The notes under the pieces were generated by a model. It was not told where the DNA came from and searched no databases. It saw nothing but the letters and a program-made list of their open reading frames with translations. From Solilutibacter tolerans (GTDB taxonomy: Bacteria; Pseudomonadota; Gammaproteobacteria; Xanthomonadales; Xanthomonadaceae): a DNA stretch of 50,045 bases. The DNA lies in assembly GCF_900155935.1 (NCBI RefSeq), contig NZ_FTLW01000003.1, positions 395,001-445,045 on the forward strand, given 5' to 3'. The position numbers and the translations under genes are program-made. This document shows, piece by piece, positions 28,548 to 40,499 of the stretch. Every line of letters starts with the position of its first letter. Positions within the stretch are counted from its first letter, which is position 1.

Positions 28548-29255
28548 TCAGCGCGGCAGATCGAACAACAGCACCTCGGCGCTTTCAGCGACACCGGCCA
28601 GCGTCAACATCTGGCCTTCCTCAACGAAAGCCAAGGCATCGCCCGCACTCAGTGGATGACCATTCACGGTGATCTCACCCGTGGCCACGTGCAGCCAGTA
28701 CAAGCGCGATGCGTCCAGCGCAACATCGACCCTTTGGTCTTGCGGCAGCACGCAACCTCGCAGCCACGCCTGTTGACGAATCGCGATGCTGCCATCCGCG
28801 CCGTCCGGTGACACCAACGTGACCCACTGGCCTGCATGCGCCGGCAAATCGAAGGCTTGCTGCTTGTAGGCGGGCTCGGCATTGACGCGGTCGGGCTGGA
28901 TCCAGATCTGCAGGAAATGCGTGGTGCCGTCCGGGTCACCGTTGTACTCGCTGTGCTCGACACCATGACCGGCGCTCATCCACTGCACTTCGCCCGGACG
29001 CAATACACCTTCACCGCCGGTGCTGTCGCGATGCGCGAGCGCACCGGACAACACAACGCTGATGATCTCCATGTTGGCGTGACGATGGGGCGGGAAGCCC
29101 GCGCCTGCTGCCAGACGGTCCTCGTTGATCACGCGCAACGGGCCGAAGCCCATCCATTTCGGGTCGTGATAATTGCCAAACGAGAACGTATGCCAGCTAT
29201 CCAAGCCAGTGTGGACCGCGTGGCCACGCTCAGTGGCCGGCCGCGCGATGATCAT
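28548..29255 (-). CDS. Pirin-family bicupin protein
   Basis: A 235-residue double cupin. The Fe-ligand set of pirins and YhaK/quercetinase-like proteins is intact: H57, H59, H101 and E103 within FPPHRHANMEI and SAGHGVEHSE. The second cupin (about 150-235) is degenerate, as usual. Some homologues have quercetin 2,3-dioxygenase activity; the physiological role is generally unclear. It overlaps yceI by four bases (ATGA) and is the last gene of a rutE-yceI-pirin transcript. It converges on ltrA with seven bases between. Confidence 0.9.
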   Translation of the reverse strand: MIIARPATERGHAVHTGLDSWHTFSFGNYHDPKWMGFGPLRVINEDRLAAGAGFPPHRHANMEIISVVLSGALAHRDSTGGEGVLRPGEVQWMSAGHGVEHSEYNGDPDGTTHFLQIWIQPDRVNAEPAYKQQAFDLPAHAGQWVTLVSPDGADGSIAIRQQAWLRGCVLPQDQRVDVALDASRLYWLHVATGEITVNGHPLSAGDALAFVEEGQMLTLAGVAESAEVLLFDLPR

Positions 29256-29971
29256 TTCGCTTCAGCCTCCGCGGCTGCGGGGGCAGCGGTATCGGCAGTC
29301 GCTTCGATCATCGCCTCGGTGGTGATGCGCAGCTTGACCTCATCGCTAACCATCGGCGCGGCCATGTCGAGACCGTAGTCGCTGCGCTTGACCGTGCCGG
29401 TGGCGTCAAAACCAACGGCCTGCAGTTTCGCCATCGGATGCTCGCCCGCACCGTTCACGGTGACGTCCAGCGTGACCGGCTTGGTGATGTTCTTGATCGT
29501 CAGGTCACCGACGACGGTGTACTTGTTGGCGCCGGCAGCCGTGACCGAGGTGCTCTTGAAGCTTGCTTCGGGGAACTTGGCGACATCGAAGAAATCTGCA
29601 CTGGACAAGTGCTTGTTGAAGTCGTCGCTGAAGGAGCGCAAGCCCGACAACGGAATGGTCACCTCCACCTTGGAAGCCGTCGGATTTGCGGCGTCCCATG
29701 TGATGGTGCCACTGGTGTCGCCGAAGTTGGCGGTCGGATTGGAGAAGCCAAGATGGCTCCACTGCGCCAGCACCATCGTGTGCGCGGGGTCCAACTTGTA
29801 CGTGCCACTCGCGACGGCGATCGCCGGCTTGGCGGGCTCTGCCTGTACAGCTGGCGTGGTGGCTGCCGCGGCATCGGCGACGGGCGGCGCGGCGCCCTCT
29901 TGGCGGCAAGCGCCGAGCGCAACAACCAATGCTGCAGAGAGAACGGTGGTGTTGAAAATCTTGCGGTTCAT
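29252..29971 (-). CDS. YceI-family lipoprotein
   Basis: A 239-residue protein with lipobox L19-G20-A21-C22, a low-complexity Ala/Pro spacer (about 25-55), then a YceI lipocalin-like barrel (GTYKLDPAHTMVLAQWSHLG, IPLSGLRSFSDDFNKHL, VVGDLTIKNITKPVTL). YceI barrels bind isoprenoid-type lipids; the ligand here is unknown. The C-terminal tail is Ala/Glu rich. The start at 29971 is set by AAGGAG seven bases upstream, one of the strongest RBSs in the window. An ATG eight codons earlier overlaps that RBS. Confidence 0.9.
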   Translation of the reverse strand: MNRKIFNTTVLSAALVVALGACRQEGAAPPVADAAAATTPAVQAEPAKPAIAVASGTYKLDPAHTMVLAQWSHLGFSNPTANFGDTSGTITWDAANPTASKVEVTIPLSGLRSFSDDFNKHLSSADFFDVAKFPEASFKSTSVTAAGANKYTVVGDLTIKNITKPVTLDVTVNGAGEHPMAKLQAVGFDATGTVKRSDYGLDMAAPMVSDEVKLRITTEAMIEATADTAAPAAAEAEAK

Positions 29972-30016
29972 GAGCGGTCTCCTTCGGGGGAACAAGACAT
30001 GGAACGGAAGTGGTGA

Positions 30017-30607
30017 TCAGACGATGCGGCAGGCTTCATCGAACGGCAGGCGCGGGCTGCGCGGGAAGATACTGGCAGGATCGCCCTTGCCCAGGTTGAC
30101 GAGGAAGTTGGACTTCCACTGCGTGCCTGCGAAGAATTCGGCATCGACACCCGCGTTATTGAAACCCGACATCGGGCCGGTGTCCAAACCCAGCGCGCGT
30201 GCGGCAAGGATCAAGTAAGCGCCCTGCAATGAGCCATTGCGGAACGCCGGCACCTGGCGATTCTCGCGCGGGCCTTCGAACCAGCTCTTGGCATCGGTGT
30301 GCGGGAACAGTACCGGCAACTTTTCGTGGAAATCGAGATCATGCGCGACTACCACCGTCACCGGCGCGGCCAAGGTCTTCTCGCGATTGCCATCGTCAAG
30401 CAACGGGGCCAGACGTGCCTTCGCTTCTTTCGAACGAATGAACAGGAAGCGTGCAGGTGAGCCATTAGCTGCGGTCGGGCCAAACTTCAGCAAGTCGTAC
30501 AGCTGGTGCAGGGTGGCATCGTCGATTTCGCCGCTGAAGGCGTTATAGGTACGCGCGGTGCGGAAAAGCTGGTCGAGAGCGGCTGGATCAAGAGCGTGGT
30601 CGGACAT
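30017..30607 (-). CDS. rutE: Malonic semialdehyde reductase / nitroreductase family (RutE-like)
   Basis: FMN-dependent nitroreductase-fold enzyme of 196 residues, the exact RutE length. It contains [38 protein letters not shown] and [16 protein letters not shown], characteristic of RutE/HadB-type reductases that turn malonic semialdehyde into 3-hydroxypropionate. No other rut pyrimidine-degradation gene is near, so it may act as a general aldehyde or nitro reductase. The ATG at 30607 follows GAGCCTC. It heads the rutE-yceI-pirin group (45-base gap to yceI) and is divergent from the ELM1-like gene. Confidence 0.85.
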   Translation of the reverse strand: MSDHALDPAALDQLFRTARTYNAFSGEIDDATLHQLYDLLKFGPTAANGSPARFLFIRSKEAKARLAPLLDDGNREKTLAAPVTVVVAHDLDFHEKLPVLFPHTDAKSWFEGPRENRQVPAFRNGSLQGAYLILAARALGLDTGPMSGFNNAGVDAEFFAGTQWKSNFLVNLGKGDPASIFPRSPRLPFDEACRIV

Positions 30608-30694
30608 GAGGCTCAATCTGTCATGGGGAACACACAGTGTAGAGTGCAGACGTCGACAACCGATGACGCCCGCCCGCAACACGCAATCGCATAG

Positions 30695-31648
30695 ATGGAA
30701 CACACGCGCGCCCCCATTCTCTGCGTGACCGATGGCCATGCCGGAAATCGCCGACAGGCCGAGGCTTTGGCGCATGCGCTGGGCCATGTCGCCCCACCGC
30801 ATCTGACCCTAGAGCCATCATGGCTTGCACGGGCATTGGCACCACGCCGCTTCCCGGGGGCCTCGATGTCGCTGGGCAACGCCTTCGCCAGCACGATGGC
30901 GAATCCGCCGACGCTCGTGATCGGCTGCGGCAGGCAGGCCGCCTTGGCAACGCGCTTGCTGCGTCGTGCGGGCAGCCGCGCCATCCAGATCCTCGACCCA
31001 CGCCTCGACCCACGTCATTGGGATCGCGTGATCGCGCCTGTGCATGACGAACTGCACGGCGACAACGTCATTCCGATGCTGGGCAGCCTGCACGATGTCG
31101 ATGATCTGTGGTTGGCGCGGGCAAGAAGTGATTTCGCCCAGATGGCGGATTTCGCATCACCCCGCATCGCCTTGTTGGTCGGCGGCCCCAGCAAGCATTG
31201 GTCGATGGACGATGCCGACTTCGAGGACGCTTTGGCACGCTTGCGACAAACGATGTCGGCCAACAGGGGCAGCTTGCTGGCCACCGCATCCCGGCGCACG
31301 CCGGAGAGATGGCGATCGATATTGCGCGAATCCGGCGCCGACCTTGTGTGGTGCGACGACAACGACGGGCCCAACCCTTACCGCGGCCTGCTGGGCTGGG
31401 CCGATGCCATTGTCTGCACCGCCGACTCGGTGAACATGCTGTCCGAAGCAGCCGCCACGACCGTGCCCGTGTACGTCATCGGCGCCGACCAGATACGCGG
31501 ACGCCCACGCACATTCGTCGAAACGCTGCTGACGCGCAGACGCATCCACCCATTGACCGATGACCTTGCCGCATTCGCGATCGGCCCACTGCGTGAAAGC
31601 GCGCGCGTAGCCGGCTTGCTGCACGACTGGCTGGATAGCCCGCGCTAA
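30695..31648 (+). CDS. Mitochondrial-fission-ELM1-like family protein
   Basis: A 317-residue protein with the ELM1/DUF1022 pattern. It has [20 protein letters not shown] at the N-terminus, [19 protein letters not shown] in the middle, and [20 protein letters not shown] and [12 protein letters not shown] near the C-terminus. The family has a GT-B-like organisation resembling glycosyltransferases; plant ELM1 acts in mitochondrial division, but the bacterial function is unknown. LPS genes lie only about 4 kb away. The ATG at 30695 is used. It converges on glnE with three bases between the stops. Confidence 0.85.
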   Translation: MEHTRAPILCVTDGHAGNRRQAEALAHALGHVAPPHLTLEPSWLARALAPRRFPGASMSLGNAFASTMANPPTLVIGCGRQAALATRLLRRAGSRAIQILDPRLDPRHWDRVIAPVHDELHGDNVIPMLGSLHDVDDLWLARARSDFAQMADFASPRIALLVGGPSKHWSMDDADFEDALARLRQTMSANRGSLLATASRRTPERWRSILRESGADLVWCDDNDGPNPYRGLLGWADAIVCTADSVNMLSEAAATTVPVYVIGADQIRGRPRTFVETLLTRRRIHPLTDDLAAFAIGPLRESARVAGLLHDWLDSPR

Positions 31649-31651
31649 ACA

Positions 31652-34444
31652 TCAACCCTTGGGCTCTTCTGCTTGGAAGGTCAAGCCGTGGCGTCTCGCG
31701 ATGGCGCTGATGGCGTTGGCTGCGGCAGTTATCTCGACCGTTGCCTGCATCTGTCGCGGTCGGCGATCCAGTGTGCAGCGCAGACCTGCCTCCAGCAATT
31801 GTCGATGCGCCCCCAGCAAGCGCGCCGACTCGTCTTCATCCAGCACGCCCGCAGCAAGCAGCGCCCGGATCAACGCATCGTTCGCGCGCGGATGGGCAAG
31901 CGATGGCTGCGCCGGCGCATCGCGCAGGATCAGATACTGCAGCAGGAACTCCAGATCGACCAAGCCGCCTTCGCCTTGCTTGAGATCGAATAGGCGCGCA
32001 TCACTGCGATCAAGTTCGGCGCGCATCTTGCGCCGCATCGTGATGACATCAGCACGCAAGGCATCGGCATCCCGTGACATCAAAAGGATGCTTGTGCGTG
32101 CCGCTTCGAACTCAGCACACAGCGCAGCATCGCCTACGGCGCAGCGCGCACGCACGAGGGCTTGTCGTTCCCACGTCCAAGCACGCTCGCGCTGGTAGTC
32201 GATGAAACTGGCCAAGGTCGACACCAACATCGCCTTGCTGCCATCCGGACGCAGGCGCACATCGACTTCGAACAAACGACCTGATGCTGTCGATGTCTGC
32301 AAATAGCCGACGATCTTCTGCGCCAGCCGTGCAAACCAGCGCTGCGCCTCGATCGGGCGTCTGCCATCGGACTCGGCATCCATCGGCGCGTCGTACAGGA
32401 ACACCAAATCCAGATCGGACCCGAAGCCGAGCTCATACCCACCCAAACTGCCGTAACCCAGTACCGCGAAACGCGCATCCGGCACTTCACCATGCGCAGC
32501 CCGCAATTCGTCTTCGGCGATACCGAGCACACTGGCCAGCACAGCATCCGCGAGCTGGGCCAGTTGCCGCGCACTGTCGGCAGCAGACTGCGTGGCATCG
32601 AGCGTCGCAAGGGCGATGCGGAAACTGATCGCTTGCCGTGTTTCGTTGAGCAGGCGCAAGGCATCGTCGATATCGCCATCGGCTTGCGCAATCGCGGCGT
32701 CGCAGGCCTCACGCATCGCAGCCGCATCGGGAATCGCATCGGCGCCGCGACTGTCCAGCAGCTCATCCAGCAACAGTGGATACATCGCCAATCGCTCGCC
32801 CAGCAATGCACTGCGTGACAGGGCATCGACCAAGCGTGTGAGTGCCTGCGGCTGCTCATCCAGCAAGACAAGATAGCTGCTGCGACGCAGGATGTTCTGC
32901 ACCAGCGTCAACACGCGACGCAATGCTGCATCGGGTTGGCTGGCGTTTGCGCTGGCGGCGATCAAGGCGGGCATCACGCGATCCAAACGCGCGCGGCCGA
33001 TGTCAGAACTCTGCCGCGCCGCCGCGCCGCGCAGGAAGTCCCGCAGCTGTGCATCGAGCGATTCAGCATCCTCGAAACCGGCATCCCCCAGCACGCTTGC
33101 GTCACCGCCTTCAGGCAATTGCTTCCAATACGCCTGCAATGCATCGGGCTTGTGTTGCTTCTGCCGGCGCGTGAGCAAGGCATCGAACTCTGTCGACACT
33201 TGCGCGCGCACGGCATCGAGCCCGGCCCGTAGCGCAGGCCAGCCGTCATAACCCAAGCCTCTGGCCAAACGCATTCGGCTCTCATCGTCGGCTGGCAGCG
33301 AATAGACCTGCTCATCGCGCAACATCTGCAGGCGATTTTCCAGTCGCCGCAGGAAGCGATAACTTTGCGCGAGCACGTCACCGGTATCTGGCGCGATCTG
33401 GCCGCCCTCAACCAAGGCGTGCAGTGATGCCAGCAAGCCGCGACGCTGCAATGCGGGCTCGCGTCCCGCTCGAATCAACTGCAAGGCCTGCACCAAGAAT
33501 TCGATTTCGCGAATGCCTCCGGGCCCGCGCTTGATGTCGTCGGCCAAATCCTTGCGCGCGACTTCCGCCGCGATCAACGCCTTCATCTCGCGCAGGCCTT
33601 CGAGCGCGCCGAAGTCGAGATATCGCCGATAGACAAAGGGCTGGATCAGGTCGAGGAAGCGCTCGCCCGCCGCGATATCACCGGCCACTGGCCGCGCCTT
33701 TTGCCAGGCATAACGCTCCCAGTCGCGGCCTTCGCGCTGGAAGTATTGCTCCAGTGCCGCGAACGACCACGCCACGCGTCCGGCATTGCCATACGGTCGC
33801 AAGCGCAAATCCACACGATGGCTGAAGCCATCCGCCGTCAGCTCATCAAGCAACTTCGCAAGCTGTTGGCCCAGACGGGCGAAATACACTTCCGCCGCCA
33901 GCGGCCGCGCGCCGTCGCTTTCGCCATCGTGCTCATAGCCATAGACGATGTCGATGTCGGAGCTGAAATTCAGCTCACCACCGCCCAATTTCCCCAGCGC
34001 GAACACCACCAAGCGTTGCTCGCGACCTTCAGCATCGCGCACCACGCCATGACGCTCGGCAAAATCGCGTTCCAGCGCCGCCAAAGCCACGGCCAACGCC
34101 AGCTCCGCCAGGCGCGTCGTACCACGCAAGGTGGATTCGACATCATCCAATCCTTGCACATCGCGCCAGATAAGGCGGGTGGATTCCCCCATGCGCCAGC
34201 GCCGCAACAAAGCCGGCCATTCGGCGCGATTTTCATCATTCAGGAGGGGGGGTGATGCCGCTTCCGCACCGTCATCGGCCAGCAAGCGCGCCAGCAAGGC
34301 CGGCTGCAGCGCCAAGGTGTCGATCGCGAAGTCGCTGGCAATCGCCAAGCGCTGCAGTCTTGCGCGCGCGGGGTCATCAGCACCATTAGGCAGTTCAAGT
34401 CGGTCGAGGGCGCGTCGTGCGCGATCGTCAATGGCGGCATGCAT
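31652..34444 (-). CDS. glnE: Bifunctional glutamine synthetase adenylyltransferase / adenylyl-removing enzyme
   Basis: Controls glutamine synthetase by adding or removing AMP in response to PII and glutamine. About 930 residues. The two nucleotidyltransferase domains are visible: the N-terminal one with [18 protein letters not shown] (deadenylylation) and the C-terminal one with [20 protein letters not shown] (adenylylation). Each has the G-S/x9-D-x-D metal site, separated by a helical region and followed by a C-terminal helical bundle ending near [18 protein letters not shown]. The ATG at 34444 is used; a GTG at 34468 would add eight residues. It converges on the ELM1-like gene. Single-gene unit. 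Confidence 0.95.
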   Translation of the reverse strand: MHAAIDDRARRALDRLELPNGADDPARARLQRLAIASDFAIDTLALQPALLARLLADDGAEAASPPLLNDENRAEWPALLRRWRMGESTRLIWRDVQGLDDVESTLRGTTRLAELALAVALAALERDFAERHGVVRDAEGREQRLVVFALGKLGGGELNFSSDIDIVYGYEHDGESDGARPLAAEVYFARLGQQLAKLLDELTADGFSHRVDLRLRPYGNAGRVAWSFAALEQYFQREGRDWERYAWQKARPVAGDIAAGERFLDLIQPFVYRRYLDFGALEGLREMKALIAAEVARKDLADDIKRGPGGIREIEFLVQALQLIRAGREPALQRRGLLASLHALVEGGQIAPDTGDVLAQSYRFLRRLENRLQMLRDEQVYSLPADDESRMRLARGLGYDGWPALRAGLDAVRAQVSTEFDALLTRRQKQHKPDALQAYWKQLPEGGDASVLGDAGFEDAESLDAQLRDFLRGAAARQSSDIGRARLDRVMPALIAASANASQPDAALRRVLTLVQNILRRSSYLVLLDEQPQALTRLVDALSRSALLGERLAMYPLLLDELLDSRGADAIPDAAAMREACDAAIAQADGDIDDALRLLNETRQAISFRIALATLDATQSAADSARQLAQLADAVLASVLGIAEDELRAAHGEVPDARFAVLGYGSLGGYELGFGSDLDLVFLYDAPMDAESDGRRPIEAQRWFARLAQKIVGYLQTSTASGRLFEVDVRLRPDGSKAMLVSTLASFIDYQRERAWTWERQALVRARCAVGDAALCAEFEAARTSILLMSRDADALRADVITMRRKMRAELDRSDARLFDLKQGEGGLVDLEFLLQYLILRDAPAQPSLAHPRANDALIRALLAAGVLDEDESARLLGAHRQLLEAGLRCTLDRRPRQMQATVEITAAANAISAIARRHGLTFQAEEPKG

Positions 34445-34475
34445 CGGCGGATGATGGCATGCGTCCACCGCGACA

Positions 34476-34512
34476 TAAAAAAACCCGCCAGCTGCCGAGC
34501 AGCTGACGGGTT
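34476..34512 (-). terminator. Rho-independent terminator of the flavin oxidoreductase gene
   Basis: On the minus strand AACCCGTCAGCTGC pairs with GCAGCTGGCGGGTT around a TCG loop and is followed by a run of seven T. One pair is G-U only in the minus-strand RNA (C-A in the other), and the T-tract is on that side, so the terminator serves the minus-strand gene ending at 34613. Confidence 0.88.
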
Positions 34513-34612
34513 GGAGCTCCCTCCCCCACGTCGGAAGCGCTCTTATCGTGAAATATTTGTTATCCGAATTGCACGCTGCACTGCAAAATTGAACAGATCA
34601 GTTCAATTAACG

Positions 34613-36217
34613 TTAAATCCGTCGCCAATCCCGCAGCAGCTCACGGGCCGCGTTCTTGCCCGGCAAGCCGGTGACGCCGCCGCCCGGATGGCTGCCGGAG
34701 CCGCACAGGTACAGGCCCTTCAGCGCCCCGCGGTAATTGGCCTGCCCCAACAGGGGCCGCGTGGAAAACAGCTGGTCCAACCCCAAGGCACCATGAAAGA
34801 TGTCGCCGCCGACCAAGCCAAAGCGTCGCTCCAGGTCCAGTGGCGATAACGCCTCATAGCCCAGCACGCTGCGCGCGAAATTGGGCGCCGCCGCATCGAC
34901 CGTATCGATCATGAGCTTGGCAACGGTGTCGCGATGCGCATCCCAACCGCCATCGACCTCCGGATTCACCTGCTGGCAGAACAAGCTAGCGACGTGCTGA
35001 CCGGGCGGTGCGAGGGTGTCGTCGAGCGTCGAGGAAATCACCATCTCCACCACCGGTGCGCGTGCCCAGCCTGCATTGTGCGATTTCGATTTCGCATCGA
35101 AATATGCTTGCTCGAAATAGCTGAGCGACGGGCCGATGAGAATGCCCGTCTGGTGATGCGGCTGTAGATCGGTGCCGGGCGCGGCGCTGAAGTCCGGCAA
35201 CTCCGATAGCGCGACGTTCATGCGGAACGTGCCCGAGCCGCAACGGTAGTTGGCAATGCGCTGGCGGGTGTCGTCATCCAGGTGTTCTGGCGCGACGATG
35301 CGCTGGTACAGCAGCTTGGGGTTGAGATTGGAGGCCACCGCGCGGGCACGGAACTCGCGGCCATCCTCGGTAATCGCGCCGATCGTGCCGCCATTTTCGA
35401 CGATGAGCGAGGCGACCGGCGCATCCGTGTGAATGACGACACCACGGGCTTCACATTCCTTGTGCATCGCAGCCGTGATCGCGCCCATCCCGCCAATTGC
35501 ATGGCCCCACGCGCCCGGCTTGCCATTCACACCGCCGAAGAGGTGATGCAAGAGCACATACGCACTGCCGGGCGTATAAGGCGAGGCGAAATTGCCGACG
35601 ATGCTGTCCCAGCCCAGCACCGCCTTGAGCGGCGCGCCCTCGAAATGCGCGTCCAGCACGTCGCCCGCGGACTTGGTCATCAGGTCCATCAAGTCGCGGC
35701 GACCACGCAGGTCTAAGTGCTTCAAGCGCTTCGCCACGGCATACGAGCCCAGCCAATCAGATAGGCCGATGCGATCGGTGATGTTCGGCGGGGTCAAGTG
35801 CACCAACTCGCGCAGCACACCAACGACGCGTTCGAGCATGGCGTTGTAATCGGTCCAACGCGGCAAGTCGCGCTTGGAAAAACGCGCGATCTCGCCTTGC
35901 GTATGTTCGCCGCCGAAGCGAAACGCATCACCATCGGTTAGCGGCAGGAAATTGGCGTAGGGCCGCTCGACCACGCGCAGGCCGTTTTCGGCCAGGCGCA
36001 GGTCGCGGCCGATGCCGTCATCAAGCAAGCTGACGGTGTAACTCGCCACAGAGTTGCGGAAGCCGGGATGGAATTCCTCGGTCACCGCGGCACCGCCGAC
36101 GATGGCGCGGCGCTCCAGCATCTGCACTTTCAGTCCGGCAGCGGCGAGATAGGCCGCGCACACCAACCCGTTGTGGCCAGCCCCCAGGATCAGAACATCG
36201 CAATCATTTTTTGCCAT
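34613..36217 (-). CDS. FAD-dependent oxidoreductase, phytoene-desaturase/PYROXD2-like
   Basis: A 534-residue amine-oxidase-fold flavoprotein. The FAD dinucleotide motif VLILGAGHNGLVCAAYLA is at 8-25, followed by ERRAIVGGAAVTEE. The C-terminal FAD-closing motif is YLCGSGSHPGGGVTGLPG. The overall pattern matches the PYROXD2 branch of the CrtI-like superfamily rather than carotenoid desaturases proper; the substrate is unknown and no carotenoid genes are nearby. The ATG at 36217 is chosen because the Rossmann motif then starts at the N-terminus. Followed by a clear terminator, preceded by the GGDEF gene 90 bases upstream. Confidence 0.85.
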   Translation of the reverse strand: MAKNDCDVLILGAGHNGLVCAAYLAAAGLKVQMLERRAIVGGAAVTEEFHPGFRNSVASYTVSLLDDGIGRDLRLAENGLRVVERPYANFLPLTDGDAFRFGGEHTQGEIARFSKRDLPRWTDYNAMLERVVGVLRELVHLTPPNITDRIGLSDWLGSYAVAKRLKHLDLRGRRDLMDLMTKSAGDVLDAHFEGAPLKAVLGWDSIVGNFASPYTPGSAYVLLHHLFGGVNGKPGAWGHAIGGMGAITAAMHKECEARGVVIHTDAPVASLIVENGGTIGAITEDGREFRARAVASNLNPKLLYQRIVAPEHLDDDTRQRIANYRCGSGTFRMNVALSELPDFSAAPGTDLQPHHQTGILIGPSLSYFEQAYFDAKSKSHNAGWARAPVVEMVISSTLDDTLAPPGQHVASLFCQQVNPEVDGGWDAHRDTVAKLMIDTVDAAAPNFARSVLGYEALSPLDLERRFGLVGGDIFHGALGLDQLFSTRPLLGQANYRGALKGLYLCGSGSHPGGGVTGLPGKNAARELLRDWRRI

Positions 36218-36307
36218 TCCGTGATCATCGCGGGCGGGGAAGAAAAAGGGAAAGCCTGATTCATTTCGTGATCTGTCTGACGGGAGCCAAACCCCGCCGG
36301 GCAAGCG

Positions 36308-37969
36308 TTATCGCAACGAGAGCGCAGGCGCATCGAAGACGGTTTCAAGCACGGTGCGGTCGCGCCCATGCGCCTTGGCGCGATAAACCGCGGCATCAGC
36401 ACGCTTCAACAGGCTTTCGGCATCGTCTTCATCACGCAGCGCCGCCACACCGACCGAGACCGTCATCCGGCAAGTGAGATCGCCGAGAATCAGCGGATGT
36501 TCTGACAGGACGTTGCGCAAATCATCCGAGACCTTGCGTGCATGTTCGAGTGGCACGCCCGGCAGCAACACCACGAACTCCTCCCCCCCGAGGCGCGCCA
36601 GCATGTCGTCCGCACGCAACCTGCTTTGCAATGTCGCTGCAAAATGCCTGAGGCAGTGATCACCCACGTCGTGCCCGTGCTCGTCATTGACGTGTTTGAA
36701 GTGGTCCAGATCAAGAAACAGCAGTGAAAGCGGCGCGCGGGTGGTGCGCGCCTTCGCCATGCCACTTTTCAACGCCTCAAACAACGAGGCCCGGTTCGCC
36801 AATCCGGTCAGCGCGTCATGGCTGGCCGCGCGGCGAACGACGTGCATTTCCCGCTCGGCATCCCGTGTCGCGCGGGCCGTCACCAACAGCAGAACAAACA
36901 CGGCAAACAGCAAAGTAACCTGCCAAAGCGGCTCCAACCAGACAGGCAGCGGAGCAGGGGTCAGGAAAAAGAGGGTCCGCACGACGGACATGACCAAGAC
37001 GGGAGACCACCCCAGAATAAAAAAGCGCGCCATCTCGTCGCCGCGATGGAACAACACCAAGGCGCAGATGCCAACTAGCATGAACTGCAGGATGATCAAG
37101 GCGTTATAGAGCTCTCGCAGATGCGTCGTCACTTGTCCTACGGTCAGCAGGCCCACGCCGATCAAGACCAATACCAGCGCCATCAGCAGCCGCGAGATCC
37201 GTGGAAAGTGATCGCCAAGCTTGAGGTAGCGATCACTGAAGACCACCGAGAACGCGATGGCAACAGTCAGGCTGAGGGTATTCAACAGACGCCGCGCATC
37301 TTCTTCTATGGATACCCATGTCGTGAACAAGCCCGACTCAAGGACCCTCAACACGATCACCGATATCACCCATAAACACAGGTAAACCAGCACACGCCTT
37401 CCCAACTGATAGGCAAACAGGCTTGCCATCAATCCCAGCACCGCCATGCTGGCCATGACGGCCATCTCGAAGGACTGCTCCGCGCGTACCCGGGCGGTGA
37501 AGTCGGAAACGCCCCATGCCTCCAACACCCCTCTTGGACTGCTGCGTGTCAGGAAGCGCAGGTAAATCGGCTGCCCTGTGTGGCGCGCTTCCACCAACAC
37601 GGATGGATGACGTGCTCCGCCAAAACTGCGGGTCTCGACACCGACCTGCGTCCCTTGATCATCCCGCAGGACATCGGGCCAATAGAAAGTCGCCACCGGT
37701 GCAATCAGGGCCGAGGACACCTTGAAGCGCACCACCGCACCCAGGGTATCCGCACCGGACACCTGCAAACGACACCACTCAGCCTTGGCAAGATCGACAA
37801 ACGGGGCATTGGGGTCCACGGTCTTCCATGCCTCAGTCGGCAGCGCGCGCACCTGTTCGAGCGTCAATTGCGCGGAAGTTGGACTGCAGCCGATCGTCAG
37901 CTCCGGAGCTGCGTAGGCGCGGCCCGCCACCATCAGTAGAACCAGGCTCAACAGGACACGTCCCAGCAC
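36308..37969 (-). CDS. Membrane diguanylate cyclase, 7TMR-DISM sensor plus GGDEF
   Basis: A 553-residue signalling protein. Signal peptide (about 1-22, AYA-APE), periplasmic 7TMR-DISMED2-like sensor domain to about 165, seven membrane helices (about 170-385), then a cytoplasmic GGDEF domain. The active site is GGEEF at 461-465, with DHFKHVNDEHGHDVGD before it, so c-di-GMP synthesis is expected. An RxxD inhibitory I-site (R452-D455) lies five residues ahead, so product feedback is likely. The GTG start at 37969 is set by AGGAG six bases upstream. A longer reading from 38035 begins in the groEL terminator. The ligand is unknown. Confidence 0.9.
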   Translation of the reverse strand: MLGRVLLSLVLLMVAGRAYAAPELTIGCSPTSAQLTLEQVRALPTEAWKTVDPNAPFVDLAKAEWCRLQVSGADTLGAVVRFKVSSALIAPVATFYWPDVLRDDQGTQVGVETRSFGGARHPSVLVEARHTGQPIYLRFLTRSSPRGVLEAWGVSDFTARVRAEQSFEMAVMASMAVLGLMASLFAYQLGRRVLVYLCLWVISVIVLRVLESGLFTTWVSIEEDARRLLNTLSLTVAIAFSVVFSDRYLKLGDHFPRISRLLMALVLVLIGVGLLTVGQVTTHLRELYNALIILQFMLVGICALVLFHRGDEMARFFILGWSPVLVMSVVRTLFFLTPAPLPVWLEPLWQVTLLFAVFVLLLVTARATRDAEREMHVVRRAASHDALTGLANRASLFEALKSGMAKARTTRAPLSLLFLDLDHFKHVNDEHGHDVGDHCLRHFAATLQSRLRADDMLARLGGEEFVVLLPGVPLEHARKVSDDLRNVLSEHPLILGDLTCRMTVSVGVAALRDEDDAESLLKRADAAVYRAKAHGRDRTVLETVFDAPALSLR

Positions 37970-38034
37970 TCGACTCTCCTGCACGAACGGCGCCCCACCC
38001 CGGCACCAGGGCCAGTATCTGCAACCTTCAGGCA

Positions 38035-38062
38035 AAACAAAACCCCCGCATCGCTGCGGGGG
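38035..38062 (-). terminator. Rho-independent terminator of groESL
   Basis: On the minus strand CCCCCGCA pairs with TGCGGGGG around GCGA, followed by TTTTGTTTT, 34 bases after the groEL stop. Confidence 0.9.
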
Positions 38063-38096
38063 TCTTGATGTTGCAGTACAACAAGGTGAGGCCAGA

Positions 38097-39755
<1,659 letters not shown>

Positions 39756-39786
39756 CTAAAGGGTCTTGACTAAAACCGGGGAGGGA

Positions 39787-40074
39787 TCAGGCGAGGATGG
39801 CGAGGATGTCGTCTTCGCGCACGATCTTGTATTCGGTGCCGGCGTCTTTGTAGGCGCTACCGGCGTACTGGCCGTAGATGACCTTGTCACCGACCTTGAC
39901 GGTCATGGCGCGGACCTGGCCATTGTCGAACACCTTGCCGGTGCCCACAGCGACCACTTCACCCTTGGTCGGCTTTTCTTTGGCGTTGTCGGGGATGACG
40001 ATGCCGCCGGCGGACAGTTCCTCGGCTTCGATCGGTTTGACCACGATGCGGTCATGGAGCGGCTTGATGTTCAT
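39787..40074 (-). CDS. groES: Co-chaperonin GroES (Hsp10)
   Basis: A 95-residue lid protein of the chaperonin. The N-terminus is [19 protein letters not shown]; the mobile loop [19 protein letters not shown] and the C-terminal strand [13 protein letters not shown] are typical. The RBS is a TGAGAG stretch before the ATG. First gene of groES-groEL, preceded by a heat-shock operator that overlaps the promoter. Confidence 0.99.
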   Translation of the reverse strand: MNIKPLHDRIVVKPIEAEELSAGGIVIPDNAKEKPTKGEVVAVGTGKVFDNGQVRAMTVKVGDKVIYGQYAGSAYKDAGTEYKIVREDDILAILA

Positions 40075-40116
40075 ACGAATCTCTCAAGTAATTGATTGGG
40101 ATGGGAAAACCCGCCG

Positions 40117-40146
40117 ATTTTAGCAGTCGGCACGCAAGAGTGCCAA
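40117..40146 (-). promoter_or_regulatory. groESL promoter
   Basis: On the minus strand TTGGCA (40146-40141), 18 bases, then TAAAAT (40122-40117). The leader to the groES ATG is about 35 bases. Both boxes lie inside or at the edges of the CIRCE element, so bound HrcA would block RNA polymerase. Confidence 0.75.
40120..40146. promoter_or_regulatory. CIRCE operator (HrcA binding site)
   Basis: The half-sites TTAGCAGTC (40120-40128) and GAGTGCCAA (40138-40146) are separated by nine bases. Each differs from the CIRCE consensus TTAGCACTC-N9-GAGTGCTAA at one position. The place directly before groES fits HrcA-controlled heat-shock repression; hrcA itself is not in the window. Confidence 0.9.
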
Positions 40147-40499
40147 CCCACCAGGCGCACGCAGTGCCGCGTCGGGATGCATTGGAGATGGGGCGGGGTT
40201 TGGGGGTTTCAAGGGGGTGAGGGCATTGTCCTGTCACCCACAAATCGAACGCCCAGGGCTGCTGCGGCCCATGACACATGCGCCGGAAATTGAGTGAGCG
40301 CCACGCTTTTACTCGACACCTGTTACATCAATTTTCTTCGCCCGGTTTTGCTCCAAATCATGTTCAATCGATATTCATCGAGTTAAATTACCCAGCGTTG
40401 ACCGTCACAAAACAGCGGACTTATGTAGCAGCTGCACCCAGCGCGGCGTAACCGGCTGACCCAGAATTACCGCATCCGATGCTATGGAGATGCGGTCAA
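40147..40499. other. Non-coding stretch, AT-richer than surroundings
   Basis: 353 bases without a credible gene. The part from about 40290 to 40430 is clearly AT-richer than the rest of the window and marks the change from core genes (groESL) to accessory DNA. It contains one possible promoter (see 40398-40427). No tRNA, clear insertion-sequence end or direct repeat was identified. Confidence 0.6.
40398..40427 (+). promoter_or_regulatory. Possible promoter of the small coiled-coil/HTH gene
   Basis: TTGACC (40398-40403), 18 bases, then TATGTA (40422-40427), about 72 bases before the ATG at 40500. The -35 is good; the -10 matches only the first three consensus bases. Confidence 0.35.
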
